Shown piece after piece: positions 23,446 to 32,947 of a stretch of DNA of 40,304 nucleotides; position 1 is the stretch's first letter; each line of letters begins with the position of its first letter. Below the pieces are notes generated by a model. That model made no database searches and was not told the DNA's origin. It was given only the letters and a program-made list of their open reading frames with translations. The stretch spans positions 1 through 40,304 of the forward strand of contig CAMYKS010000022.1 of NCBI GenBank assembly GCA_947259115.1, written 5' to 3'. Source of the DNA: an uncultured Desulfobulbaceae bacterium (GTDB lineage: Bacteria; Desulfobacterota; Desulfobulbia; Desulfobulbales; BM004). A program made the translations under genes and the position numbers.

Positions 23446-24807
23446 TTGGCACGAAAACAGTCCCGACCGAAGCGCGAACATTACAAAGAACGACCTTTCA
23501 AATATGGGGCTCCGCTGAAGGATAAGGGGCAGCGGCAGGCAAAAAGCTTGCGATCCCAGAAAGATAGGCCAGCGAACAGTGGCATACCTGAAGCCGAGAC
23601 CTTTGCCGCTCTGTTACGGCCGCTGGTTGCCGAGCCGGTTAGGCCGCAGCCCCAAGTCACTCTGCAGAGTTCTCCTCTGGCCCATCTTGACTACCCGGAA
23701 GAACTCAGGATTAAGAATCAGGCCCTGGCCAGTTTCTGGCAGAAAAACCGTTTGCCGGGGAAACCCGAATCAATCATTGCCTCTCCCAGGCCACGTCACT
23801 ACCGGACCACATCCAAACGCAAAACAGTTCTTAAAGGCAACACCCTCTACCTCCTGTTTAACGACCGGGCGCTCCGCTCCCAGAAAAAATTATTTGTGGA
23901 ATCTCCTCTGGAGACCGCGGAACATGCAAAGATCTTTGCATTTCTGCAGCAGAAGATCAGCGAACCACCCTTCAAATTAGTGGCCGGTCATTTAAACTAT
24001 CTGATCATCCGCGGCAGCTATACGGAGCGGGCGGTGATCTTCAATGTCGACACCCTGAATGGTCCTCTGGTCCGCAAGCTGAAGCTCCTGGCCGGCCATC
24101 TCCAGAAGCTCCCCGACCCTGTGATTTCCGCTTATATCTATCCGGATCCAAGTTGTTCGGATTACTATCTTGAGGAGGGGCAGCCCACGGATATCCTGCA
24201 GTTCAAAAAACTCTTCGGTAAAGCAGACCTTACTGTCAGCCATCACGGCTGCCGCTTTTCTTATCATCCCACCTCGTTTTCCCAGGTCAATGAGTCCATG
24301 GTGCCGGTAATGCTCGAAATGGCCCGGGAATTGCTCCAGCCGAATACATTTGAATCGCTGCTGGACCTTTACTGCGGCTACGGCCTCTTCAGCCACTTTT
24401 TGGCCCCTGGCTACGAACAGGTGCTGGGAGTCGATGCGGAAGGCCCTTCTATCCGTTCTGCCATCTTCAATAAAAAGTATAATCCTGCTTCCAGGAATAC
24501 ACGATTTCTGGCCCGCCGCATCACATCCAGAAGCGTTGAAAAAATTCCGCTTCCCGATGATCACGGCGCGGAGACAATTCTGCTTGATCCGCCCAGGCAT
24601 GGGCCCCAGGAGGGTGTTATCAAGGCATTGAGCCGGCGCCAAGCGCGAAAAGTTCTCCATGTTCACTGCGGTGTAGATCAGATTCCGGACTCTCTCAGGC
24701 AGTGGAAGTTGAATGGTTACAAAGTAAAGCAAATTATACCGCTTGATATGTTTCCCGGTTCAACAGGCCTGGAGGTTTTAATCCTGCTCGGTCAGAGTGC
24801 TGATTAA
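23446..24807 (+). CDS. TrmA/RumA-family RNA (uracil-C5) methyltransferase-like protein
   Basis: This 453-residue protein starts at TTG with AGGAG 8 nt upstream. The first 70 residues are basic and unstructured (RKQSRPKREHYKERPFKYG). The C-terminal class I methyltransferase domain has the SAM-binding DLYCGYG (307-313). DPPR is at 381-384, and the catalytic-nucleophile region VHCG has Cys408, followed by LDMFPGSTGLEV. Enzymes of this family methylate uracil C5 in tRNA or rRNA. It lacks an obvious N-terminal TRAM domain and the Fe-S cysteines of RlmD, so the exact target is uncertain. The operonic ABC-F ribosome factor agrees with an rRNA or tRNA role. Confidence 0.85.
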   Translation: MARKQSRPKREHYKERPFKYGAPLKDKGQRQAKSLRSQKDRPANSGIPEAETFAALLRPLVAEPVRPQPQVTLQSSPLAHLDYPEELRIKNQALASFWQKNRLPGKPESIIASPRPRHYRTTSKRKTVLKGNTLYLLFNDRALRSQKKLFVESPLETAEHAKIFAFLQQKISEPPFKLVAGHLNYLIIRGSYTERAVIFNVDTLNGPLVRKLKLLAGHLQKLPDPVISAYIYPDPSCSDYYLEEGQPTDILQFKKLFGKADLTVSHHGCRFSYHPTSFSQVNESMVPVMLEMARELLQPNTFESLLDLYCGYGLFSHFLAPGYEQVLGVDAEGPSIRSAIFNKKYNPASRNTRFLARRITSRSVEKIPLPDDHGAETILLDPPRHGPQEGVIKALSRRQARKVLHVHCGVDQIPDSLRQWKLNGYKVKQIIPLDMFPGSTGLEVLILLGQSAD

Positions 24808-25390
24808 ATGTGGAATGTGAGTTCCATGCAAAGAGATTTTTAATCAGCGGACAATCATATATTTTAATATATCTATTTCCTGGCAATTCGGGATTATATT
24901 ATTAATATTAAAGACAAATTTTACTCCTGCTCCAGGCATATTCTGCTAAGTTTTCAACTCAATCATTACACACCTCTACGCTGCCCTGTCCAAAAAATAT
25001 CTTGCGGTAATAAAAGCTGGAGCCAATCAGTTCAGCCTCAGTGGTGAAATGGATCGGTAATTAATGTTGACAGCAAACAATGCCGTTGCTATTCTTTTAT
25101 GAGTAAAAACTTACATTTCCAGAGATGTCTTGGTGTTTTTTTTAAGAGTTTTGGACGAACGTCAATCTCTTTTTTGACATCAGCGTATTTATGATGAATT
25201 TCTTTCATTGATTTATGGCATCACAAAATGATTTTGGAGTTTCTTGAGATTATTTATTTTTTATCCTGCTCTGTTGAAAGCCCCTTCTGGTGTAGGGTTT
25301 TCAATATGATATTCATCAATTGTCCCGGTTTCAACGTAGTCGACACAGTGGGCTGCGACGTATAAACAAGCTAAGGCGAAGGAGGTAAAG
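24808..25390. other. Intergenic stretch with no recognised content
   Basis: The 583 bp are AT-rich with no supported ORF, RNA family or repeat on either strand. A strong ribosome site (AAGGAGG) at the right end belongs to the lipoprotein gene at 25391. Confidence 0.5.
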
Positions 25391-26506
25391 ATGAATGGAA
25401 AAAGTGGGTTAAAGTTGTTGGCCGTCATGCTGCTGGCTTTACCCCTGGCCGCCTGCAGCGTCAAAAAATCCCGGATGGATACCACCACGGAGATGGATTC
25501 CAAGCAGGCAGAAAATCAGGCGGTGGCCTCTCCCCAGCAAGATGAAATCCGTCTGCAGAAAATGAGACTGACAGGCCAGGAGCAGGAGGAGCTCATGGCG
25601 GGTAGATTAAACAATATAGTGGCCGATGATGATGTGTTTCCGCCTGATGCCAGGCCGGGAGAATGCTATGCCAGAATATTTGTACCGCATAAGATGCAGA
25701 CAGTGACTGAACAGGTACTTGTGCAGGAAGCCTCTGAAAAAATCGAAATTATCCCGGCAAAATATGAAACCGTAACGGAAAGGGTCATTCTCGAGGAGGT
25801 TTCGCAAAGGCTTGAGACCATTCCAGCCGAGTACTCCATGGTTGAGGATGAAATTATGGTTGAGCCGGCTAAGACGGAAATCATTGATGTGCCGGCGACC
25901 TATGAGACGGTAACTGAAAAAATTCTCATAAAACCAGCCCATGTCGCGTGGAAAAAGGGGACCGGACCAATTCAGAGAATTGATCAGGCCACCGGAGAGA
26001 TCATGTGCCTGGTCGAAATTCCGGCCGAATACAAAACCGTCAGTAAACGGGTGCTTAAAACCCCGGCTACAACTAAAACTGTCGAGGCCCCCCCCGAATA
26101 CATAACCATCAAACGGCGGGTGATGACCAAAGCACCCACCACAAAGGTGGTTGAAATTCCGGCAAAATATAGAACTGTAGAGGTAATAAAACTTGTAACA
26201 CCGGCCAGGGATAAACGCATAAAGATTCCAGCTGAATATAAGACTGTTACCAAACAGCAGGTCCTTGAACCGGGACATATGGAATGGCGGCCAATTCTCT
26301 GTGAGACCAATATGACGAGTTCACGGATATCAGACATCCAAGCCGCTCTGGAAAAGAAAGGCTTTGACCCAGGTCCCATTGACGGTGTAATAGGTATCAG
26401 TACCATGGCGGCGGTCAATGAATTTCAGAAAAAAAACGGGCTGCTGGTAAGCGAATATTTGACTCTCAGCACCCTTGAAGCTCTGGGGATCGACCCCGGT
26501 AAATAA
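25391..26506 (+). CDS. Repeat lipoprotein with C-terminal peptidoglycan-binding domain
   Basis: This is a 371-residue exported lipoprotein. The signal peptide ends at LPLAA before Cys22. From about 98 to 300 it has roughly eight repeats of 20-25 residues built on (I/V)PAxYxTVxxxVLxxP, predicted beta-rich. From about 310 to 367 a peptidoglycan-binding domain (PG_binding_1 type) carries IQAALEKKGFDPGPIDGVIG. It probably links the outer membrane to the cell wall or spans the periplasm, by analogy with other wall-binding lipoproteins. AAGGAGG lies 6 nt before the ATG. It converges with the gluzincin gene across a 19-bp inverted repeat. Confidence 0.9.
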   Translation: MNGKSGLKLLAVMLLALPLAACSVKKSRMDTTTEMDSKQAENQAVASPQQDEIRLQKMRLTGQEQEELMAGRLNNIVADDDVFPPDARPGECYARIFVPHKMQTVTEQVLVQEASEKIEIIPAKYETVTERVILEEVSQRLETIPAEYSMVEDEIMVEPAKTEIIDVPATYETVTEKILIKPAHVAWKKGTGPIQRIDQATGEIMCLVEIPAEYKTVSKRVLKTPATTKTVEAPPEYITIKRRVMTKAPTTKVVEIPAKYRTVEVIKLVTPARDKRIKIPAEYKTVTKQQVLEPGHMEWRPILCETNMTSSRISDIQAALEKKGFDPGPIDGVIGISTMAAVNEFQKKNGLLVSEYLTLSTLEALGIDPGK

Positions 26507-26526
26507 CGATTCTGTTGCTCTCAAAT

Positions 26527-26578
26527 AGAATATAAATGGGTTGACCGGGAGTGTCCTGAGTCAACCCATTTATATTCT
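26527..26578. terminator. Perfect 19-bp inverted repeat between convergent genes
   Basis: AGAATATAAATGGGTTGAC (26527-26545) and its exact complement (26560-26578) are separated by 14 nt. The position 20 bp after one stop codon and 61 bp from the other fits a bidirectional terminator. The stem is AT-rich at its base and has no long T-run. Confidence 0.6.
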
Positions 26579-26639
26579 ACTCTCTCAGTTGCCTCTCTAT
26601 GGCAACACAGTAGGAGAGGCGATTTCCCGGCCTCAAAAA

Positions 26640-27650
26640 TTAATATTGACCGAGCATTAGAGGATATCTGTTTTCAGCCAAGGGTAATAAATTTAATCCG
26701 AGCTGGTGTCCCTGATCAAGTATCTTGTCGCGGGACAGGCCGATTGAGGACTCCATCATCGTCACTAATTCAGCACCTGCAAGTGGTTCTTCCTGTTCCT
26801 GGATCTTGATAAGAATGTGAGTGATTCCGATTATCCTGGACCATCGAACCAAGACCAGCATGGCAGCGCCATACAAATCAGATTCCAGAGTGGGACTGTT
26901 GGAGTTTTCCTGGGCCCATTGAAATATCTCATCCCGGATCCTTGGATTGTCAAGAACAGTATTAATATGGCGCCTGGCAAGAAAATTTTCCCAAAGGGCT
27001 GGAATTTCAAAGCGCGAAAATTTTTTTGCCAGTAATTCACAGACGCCCTCAATAAACCAGCGGGTATGGTATGAAGGCTTACTGTCAATATCATGCTGCA
27101 GGTTCGAAATGGAGTTCAGCATATCATGGCCCAACTCATGGGGCAGGGTATCATATAGGAGCTCATGAATCGTTTCAGGGGCAGAGGGACCATGGAGAGG
27201 ATCATTTTTCTGCACAAGAACAAGGCGGACCTCACCCCAGTCCGCCTCATTCTCCGCAAAACTCATCTGAAAACTGTAGTATTCAGGCACAGCGGGAAAT
27301 TCTATGATATAGAGCAGAATGTTTTCATTCAGTGTCCTGCCGGATTCTTTTTCCACAAACCGGTAGCAACGGCGGACTGTCTCGGCAAATTTGTCCAGGC
27401 CCCTGGTTTCAGCATCATGGATATTTGTCTCAATGACCAGTTTTTGTGCTTGCCCCAATGCAAAAGTATGGGTTCTCATGCCCTCCAGGCTGGCTGGATT
27501 GATTGCAACTGTCGGATATTGAGCGCCGCTTTCGTCGAAACCTGTAATTTCCTGGGAAAAAGTAACATAGGGAGAAACGTTTGCCGAAACGCTCAATGTG
27601 AATGCAAATAATAGAAGAATGCAGAATGGAAATGTAACTGAATATTTCAT
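26640..27650 (-). CDS. Secreted gluzincin-type putative zinc metallopeptidase
   Basis: This 336-residue protein has a signal peptide (core FCILLLFAFTLSVSA, cleavage near 23). Zinc-binding HELGH is at 171-175 with catalytic Glu172, and WFIEGVCELLAKK follows, so Glu201 or Glu205 can be the third ligand. That spacing is typical of gluzincins with the HExxH...(F/W)xxEG motif (peptidase MA-like). GGAGG lies 8 nt before the ATG. Periplasmic or extracellular action is expected. The family is not identified more closely. The neighbouring wall-binding lipoprotein converges with it and need not be functionally linked. Confidence 0.75.
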   Translation of the reverse strand: MKYSVTFPFCILLLFAFTLSVSANVSPYVTFSQEITGFDESGAQYPTVAINPASLEGMRTHTFALGQAQKLVIETNIHDAETRGLDKFAETVRRCYRFVEKESGRTLNENILLYIIEFPAVPEYYSFQMSFAENEADWGEVRLVLVQKNDPLHGPSAPETIHELLYDTLPHELGHDMLNSISNLQHDIDSKPSYHTRWFIEGVCELLAKKFSRFEIPALWENFLARRHINTVLDNPRIRDEIFQWAQENSNSPTLESDLYGAAMLVLVRWSRIIGITHILIKIQEQEEPLAGAELVTMMESSIGLSRDKILDQGHQLGLNLLPLAENRYPLMLGQY

Positions 27651-28250
27651 GAATAATTTCCTCCATAGTCTGTGAAGAGGAATGAAAATAAATATTACTA
27701 CAGGCGAACTGACAAAAAATTGTCAATTCGCACTTCTAAATGCTATCGATCAATATCCTCGTAAATTGGTTTCATAATTGAATTTGTTTTCTAACTTCCT
27801 GTTTTTATTTAATAAAAAATATTATTAGTGCGTGTTTCACCTTTATTGTTGGTTTATCGTCATATAGTATCCTGCAAGAGCTGTGCCCGATTGCTGCAAG
27901 TTCCAATCTGGTACCCAAGTTCGACAGTAAAATTTTAAAATAAAGATAAGAGGACATCTATTCGGCTCCGGCTGCTGGCATCCGGTGCGGCAGGCATGGA
28001 GATCTGGATAGTACTTGAAGCAGGGGTAGGTTATATGAGGGGGGCTGCAGGGAATAAAAACTCATACAGGAAAGATCAATTCATTACAGCCTGGGCCATG
28101 ACTTACAAGCAATGCTCGTAATTCGTGCAAGGTCTATGGGGCGGTCGGAGGGTTTGTCTTTTTTTGTATCCCATATTGCCTTGCAAAGTTACTGAAAACA
28201 GGCGCTGTTCTGTAAGCAGCATAGTGATACCGGAAAGCGATTTTTTTATC
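27651..28250. other. Intergenic stretch with no recognised content
   Basis: The 600 bp between two minus-strand genes contain only short open frames without ribosome sites. No terminator, repeat or RNA family is recognised. Confidence 0.45.
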
Positions 28251-30842
28251 CTACCCGTCCAGTGCCTCTCTTATTTTCTGGGCAAGGATTGCGGGAATTA
28301 AAGGCTTTTGGATGAAATTTCCGTCAGGTACCACAAGATTTCCCATGGCCGAAGTGTCCAAGTACCCGGACATGAAAAGTGTCTTTATATGTGGGGTCTT
28401 TTCCAGGATACGTGTTGCCAAATCGGGCCCTTTTGTCTCCGGCAGAACTATATCTGTGAGTAATAGGTCAATTCCGTCAGGATGACTAGCGACAATCCGC
28501 ATTGCTTCATCTGCGCTTATTGCCAGGTGTATCTTGTATCCCAGCTGAGCCAGGATAGCGTTTATGACTTGCAGGATGGACGGATCATCATCAACAACAA
28601 GTATCGCTTCAGTTCCCCCAGGCATTTCCGCGAATTCTTTAGCAATGACTTTTTCTGCCTTTTCTTCCCGCGCAGGGAAAAATATTTTAAAAGTTGTTCC
28701 CAGGCCGGGCTCACTGTAAACGTATATGTAACCATTATGCTGTTTGACTATGCCGTAAACAGTGGCAAGTCCCAAACCGGTGCCTTTACCGACCTGCTTT
28801 GTTGTGAAAAATGGTTCGAATATCTTGCGCTTCACATCAGGAGACATGCCCTCGCCGGTATCGGTAACGGCAAGCATGACAAATGGGCCGGGCTTTAAGC
28901 CCTCGTGCCTGGAGGTATAATCTTCATCCAGGTTCGTATCCTCAATATCTATTTTAAGCCGGCCTCCCTTGGGCATTGCGTCCCGGGCGTTGACGGCCAG
29001 ATTCATCAGTATCTGTTCAATCTGGCCTGCATCGGCCAAAATGTTTTTTGTCTGCTTCGTAATAGGAAACTCACATCTGATGTCCTCGCCAAGCAAACGC
29101 TCCAGTAATTTGTTCATGTTGTTGACTATGCTGCCGGGGTTTACCATACGCATAGTAAGTTTCTGCTTGCGACTGAATGCCAGGAGCTGCCGTGTCAAAT
29201 CAGCGGCCTTTTTCCCCGATTCAAATATTATTGAGAGATTTGCCCTGTTCGGATCTTTTTGAGGGAGTTTCCGAAGGATCAGTTCGCTGAAGCCCATGAT
29301 AATTGTGAGGATATTATTGAAATCATGGGCAACACCTCCTGCCAGTCGGCCGATTGCTTCCATTTTCTGGACTTGCATTAACTGCTGCTGCAATTTTTGT
29401 TGTTCCTCTTCGAACAGGATTTTTTCAGAAATATCTCTAGTGATATGAACAAAACCATTGATGGTTTTCTTGTCATCAAAGCGCGGAAACGACTGAACTT
29501 CTATGTGTATTTCTTTATCTGGGGTAAGGGTCTGTTCCAAAAAAAATGACTTGGCATCTTCCGGGTTGTAGCTGTCAAGGATATGCCGGCAACGCCCACG
29601 TAAATATTCGAGGAGTGATGGAGGAAACCTGTCGTGGGATGCTTTGTTTATTCTGACCTCGTTGCATTGACTGTCGTGAATTACTATGGAGTCATTTATT
29701 GAATCGAAGGATTCCTGCCAGTCCTCTTTAGCCTGCAGAAGTTTTGCCGTCATTCTTTCAAGGTGTACAATGTACGACAGACCGAATGCATAGGTGAGAG
29801 AAAGGAGAAGAGATACAGGGGCATACCAGATATTCTGCAGGGAAAACAAGATGAAAACTACGGCTGCTGTCAGAACAATACTTGAAACCCAAAGCATAAA
29901 AGCGGTTGTGGTGTTTACCGACGAAAATATAAATAAGCAGAGGAGTGATATTGCCAGGAGTATTATCCAGCGTGGGAATTCCGAGACTGTCTGTATCTCC
30001 TTTTCTTCAATGAGGCTGCCAAGAATATTTGCATGAATTTCGACCCCTGTAATGCCCCTTCTGTCTTTAAGGAAAGGGGTGGACCAGTTTTTTTCTACAC
30101 CGGCGGCAGTTGTGCCTACCAGCACGGTTTTTCCTTTAAAAAAGGTTTGCGGCCATCTGCCGTCTAAGACGTCTGCAAGCGGAATCTGCAGGTAGGAGTT
30201 TCTGGGGCCGTAATAATATATTTTCATCATATCGCTCTGCAAAATACTCTCTGAATCGTATAGGTCCGGCTGATTTATTTTTTTACGGAAACCAGATTTT
30301 TCGGGCAGCATTTCATACAGTGATGCAGCCAAAGATGGGTACGTTTGGCCCTTGAAGGTGATGGTGTGAAACACTTCCCGTACTTTGCCGTCAATGTCCT
30401 GTTCGAGGTGAATATGACCTACTTTGGCTGCGGAAAATATCTGTGCCGGTTTTGAAATGTTCAGGCGGTGGTCAAGGTAAAGCGGCATAACTACCCGGCC
30501 ATGTTTTTCGATGGCCTCGGCAAAAATATGATCATTTGGGGATGGCTCTGAAAAAATTATATCAAAGCCGACCGCGTCGGCCATGGAAACATGGCCAAGA
30601 AGAGAGGCGTAATAATCCCTTTTTATGGGCCATCTGCCCAATTGAGAAAGGCTTTTTTCGTCTATGGCAACAATGACAACCTGGCTGCATGGCGCCTCTT
30701 TGCCCCTGGCCCTGAAAGAGAGATCATAAAAAAAGTGGTCGGCACCATGGAAAATCCCCATAAACTCTGCGCAGAGAATCAACGTGAGACCCAGGATGAT
30801 GCGCCATGTGTTCCGGTTCAGATATTGTTGTACTGGTTTCAA
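28251..30842 (-). CDS. CHASE2-PAS hybrid histidine kinase
   Basis: This 863-residue sensor starts at TTG, 8 nt after GGAGGAG. The N-terminal helix (about 13-32) leads into a periplasmic CHASE2 domain (about 35-285; VVIVAIDEKSLSQLGRWP, VGFDIIFSEPSPND). Three membrane helices (about 290-358), a PAS-like domain (about 370-475) and a HisKA domain with His506 (GGVAHDFNNIL) follow. The ATPase domain has TDTGEGM and GKGTGLGLATVYGIV. A C-terminal receiver has its acceptor Asp in LLLTDIVLPE. The kinase can therefore autophosphorylate and pass phosphate to its own receiver. The gene follows the FecR-LysM gene by 39 bp, so the two are probably co-transcribed and form one envelope-sensing unit. The ligand is unknown. 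Confidence 0.93.
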   Translation of the reverse strand: MKPVQQYLNRNTWRIILGLTLILCAEFMGIFHGADHFFYDLSFRARGKEAPCSQVVIVAIDEKSLSQLGRWPIKRDYYASLLGHVSMADAVGFDIIFSEPSPNDHIFAEAIEKHGRVVMPLYLDHRLNISKPAQIFSAAKVGHIHLEQDIDGKVREVFHTITFKGQTYPSLAASLYEMLPEKSGFRKKINQPDLYDSESILQSDMMKIYYYGPRNSYLQIPLADVLDGRWPQTFFKGKTVLVGTTAAGVEKNWSTPFLKDRRGITGVEIHANILGSLIEEKEIQTVSEFPRWIILLAISLLCLFIFSSVNTTTAFMLWVSSIVLTAAVVFILFSLQNIWYAPVSLLLSLTYAFGLSYIVHLERMTAKLLQAKEDWQESFDSINDSIVIHDSQCNEVRINKASHDRFPPSLLEYLRGRCRHILDSYNPEDAKSFFLEQTLTPDKEIHIEVQSFPRFDDKKTINGFVHITRDISEKILFEEEQQKLQQQLMQVQKMEAIGRLAGGVAHDFNNILTIIMGFSELILRKLPQKDPNRANLSIIFESGKKAADLTRQLLAFSRKQKLTMRMVNPGSIVNNMNKLLERLLGEDIRCEFPITKQTKNILADAGQIEQILMNLAVNARDAMPKGGRLKIDIEDTNLDEDYTSRHEGLKPGPFVMLAVTDTGEGMSPDVKRKIFEPFFTTKQVGKGTGLGLATVYGIVKQHNGYIYVYSEPGLGTTFKIFFPAREEKAEKVIAKEFAEMPGGTEAILVVDDDPSILQVINAILAQLGYKIHLAISADEAMRIVASHPDGIDLLLTDIVLPETKGPDLATRILEKTPHIKTLFMSGYLDTSAMGNLVVPDGNFIQKPLIPAILAQKIREALDG

Positions 30843-30881
30843 AAAATTCTCCTCCGGCAGCTGGAGCGTAACAGGGAAAGA

Positions 30882-32567
30882 TCAGAGCACGAGAACAATG
30901 ATGTAAATCAGTATGGCGCCAACGGGCACATACGGATACGGCGACTTGATGTCAAATGCCTGTGACGCTCCGAATGCTCCTTCATACCCCTCTGAATCGA
31001 TGGCGCTTGTCCGCACAAAGTATGATCCGTATTTTTCAGGTTTATCAAAGGTTATTTGGGGGGTATCAACTTTTGTATCTAGAACCGTTTCTCTGAAATC
31101 CCCGTATCTGGACATTTGAAAATGATATCGTATACCCGGGCCAATATCCTGCCAGCGAATATGGATTTTATTCTCGTCAATCGCAGGTATATCAACAGAA
31201 GGTGAAGCGGGAGGAGGAATTATGGAAAAATTGCCGGTATCCGACCATTTTCCAGCAAACCCATCAGACGCAATGGAACGTATGCGAAAAAAATACTCTT
31301 TATAATCAAGTTTTCCGGTTTTGAAGGCCGTATAGGTCAGTTCGTTTTTGTCGTAAATTATCGTGCTGAAGTTCACGTCTTCGGCCAGTTGGAAATGATA
31401 GCGGGCACCATCACTTACCCGTAACCACCTGAAATTGATACTACGATCACGGAATTCTTCGCCCGGGGCAGGCTCCTGAATAAATGGGGGGAGGGGATTT
31501 GCCCTTAGTTGCAGGGCGTAAACTTCGGAAGAGCTCCCTTCAAGGCCTGATTCATCAATGGACCGGCTCTGCAGGTAATACTTCCCGTCTTCTAGGCCGG
31601 AGATCATAAATGTGCCGATGGGCTCTATAATTTTATCAATTACAGTACTTTTGCCTTTATCATCAGTTGAGAGGATTACGTGGTAATGGAGAGCGCCGTC
31701 AATTCTGTTGAATGAAACGGATGCCGGCAGGGATTTGTATAAGGGTTGAAGATCACGGGGTTGGGGGGGCATGAGCAACCTGCGGGGTGGCGCAGGTTTT
31801 TTCCCTTTTTTGACCAGGATTCCTTCTCCCTTGTTAACCTCTACTGAACTGCCAAGCGCTTCGACACCAACTTTTCCTGCAAGAACTTCGCTCCTGGTAG
31901 CTTCTTCCCGGTCTACGGTCACCCGGTATTCTGTCCCACGCGCTGCCGCAACCGCGGAAGGGGTGTGTATCCTGTAGCGGTTCTCGTGCCCCATGGTGCT
32001 CTTTATTTTCGATATAGCCCTGCCAACGTGGATAAAGAGATCGAAAAACCGGCTGATGCCACTCTTGCGGCGGGCTTTTGTAAGGCCTACTATTGAATTG
32101 GGGCGCAGGAAAAAAGAGTCACCGCTTGCAAAAGTAATTTCAACCGTACTGTTTTCAGCGGTCCGCAGACTTGCCCCTTCTTTTACAACATCATCCAGGT
32201 TAAGTGGTTCCCAGGTCCCATTTTCCGTGCGCAAGATGGCAACATCACCGTTTATAAAAGTAACTTTACCGTTTATGGGGAGGCCGCGCAGCAAGTACAC
32301 GGGGATGATCAAGGTCTGGCCAGGGTAGATTTTGTCGGGGTTCTTCAGGTGGTTTTTTTGGGCAACTTCATGCCAGTTATGGGGGTCTTCCAGATATTTT
32401 TCGGAGATATGTGAGAGTGTGTCACCTTTCTTAATAGTGAGTTCGATAAACTCACCTGAAGCGTAAACAGTGGTGGCGACACTCAAAATTATAAGTGCAA
32501 GGAAGAAGAAAAGGTGTAATGGCTTTCTTCCGGAACACGATAAGGTTTCTCTGTAGAACTTTCCCAT
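30882..32567 (-). CDS. LysM and FecR-domain exported protein
   Basis: This 561-residue protein uses ATG 32567, which has GGTGA a few nt upstream; ATG 32582 has none. A signal or anchor helix (about 17-37) precedes a LysM domain (about 42-88; IKKGDTLSHISEKYLEDPHNW). A FecR domain follows (about 110-245; GASLRTAENSTVEITFASGD and TPSAVAAARGTEYRV). Two to three fibronectin-III-like repeats come next, with FRWLRVSDGARYHFQLAED and the related IRWQDIGPGIRYHFQMSRY. The protein ends in a hydrophobic C-terminal helix. LysM implies peptidoglycan contact. FecR-domain proteins are often paired with CHASE2 proteins, as here, and may signal to the kinase. That partnership is inference from neighbourhood. 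Confidence 0.9.
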   Translation of the reverse strand: MGKFYRETLSCSGRKPLHLFFFLALIILSVATTVYASGEFIELTIKKGDTLSHISEKYLEDPHNWHEVAQKNHLKNPDKIYPGQTLIIPVYLLRGLPINGKVTFINGDVAILRTENGTWEPLNLDDVVKEGASLRTAENSTVEITFASGDSFFLRPNSIVGLTKARRKSGISRFFDLFIHVGRAISKIKSTMGHENRYRIHTPSAVAAARGTEYRVTVDREEATRSEVLAGKVGVEALGSSVEVNKGEGILVKKGKKPAPPRRLLMPPQPRDLQPLYKSLPASVSFNRIDGALHYHVILSTDDKGKSTVIDKIIEPIGTFMISGLEDGKYYLQSRSIDESGLEGSSSEVYALQLRANPLPPFIQEPAPGEEFRDRSINFRWLRVSDGARYHFQLAEDVNFSTIIYDKNELTYTAFKTGKLDYKEYFFRIRSIASDGFAGKWSDTGNFSIIPPPASPSVDIPAIDENKIHIRWQDIGPGIRYHFQMSRYGDFRETVLDTKVDTPQITFDKPEKYGSYFVRTSAIDSEGYEGAFGASQAFDIKSPYPYVPVGAILIYIIVLVL

Positions 32568-32947
32568 AGTGTCACCATGCATTGTTTTTTAGTAAGTCGG
32601 ATAATTCATTGACTTAACTATAAGTATCACTGAGTTGTCAAGTGCCGCCTGTACTAAAAAAGGGAGGTAGTCATCATGGGAAGTGCTTATTACCTATAGT
32701 AGGTAAGGAGGTCATTAAGTATGGGGGTTTTAAGGAAGAAGCCGTTTGAAAGGACATTTGTTTAGGAACCCGACGTAATAAAATGTTATTTGACTTTTTA
32801 TAGGTCTAAGCAAGGCAAAGATTAAAAGTGGAAATGTTGATTTCCAGTGGACCTACAAAATTCAATAACATTCAATAACAATCAATTAATAACTCAATTA
32901 TTGGCAATAGGCTTTAGACACATATGAATGAATAGGGACAGGTGGGC
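32568..32947. other. Intergenic stretch with short direct repeats
   Basis: TTCAATAACA occurs twice in tandem at 32861-32880, followed by related AATCAATTAATAA and CTCAATTATT. No gene or RNA family is seen. The repeats could be a small iteron-like or regulator-binding site. Confidence 0.4.

Noticed and set aside
25607..26278. Long minus-strand frame opposite the repeat lipoprotein
   Set aside because: It is an antisense shadow created by the lipoprotein repeats; its aromatic/glycine-rich translation has no start signal.
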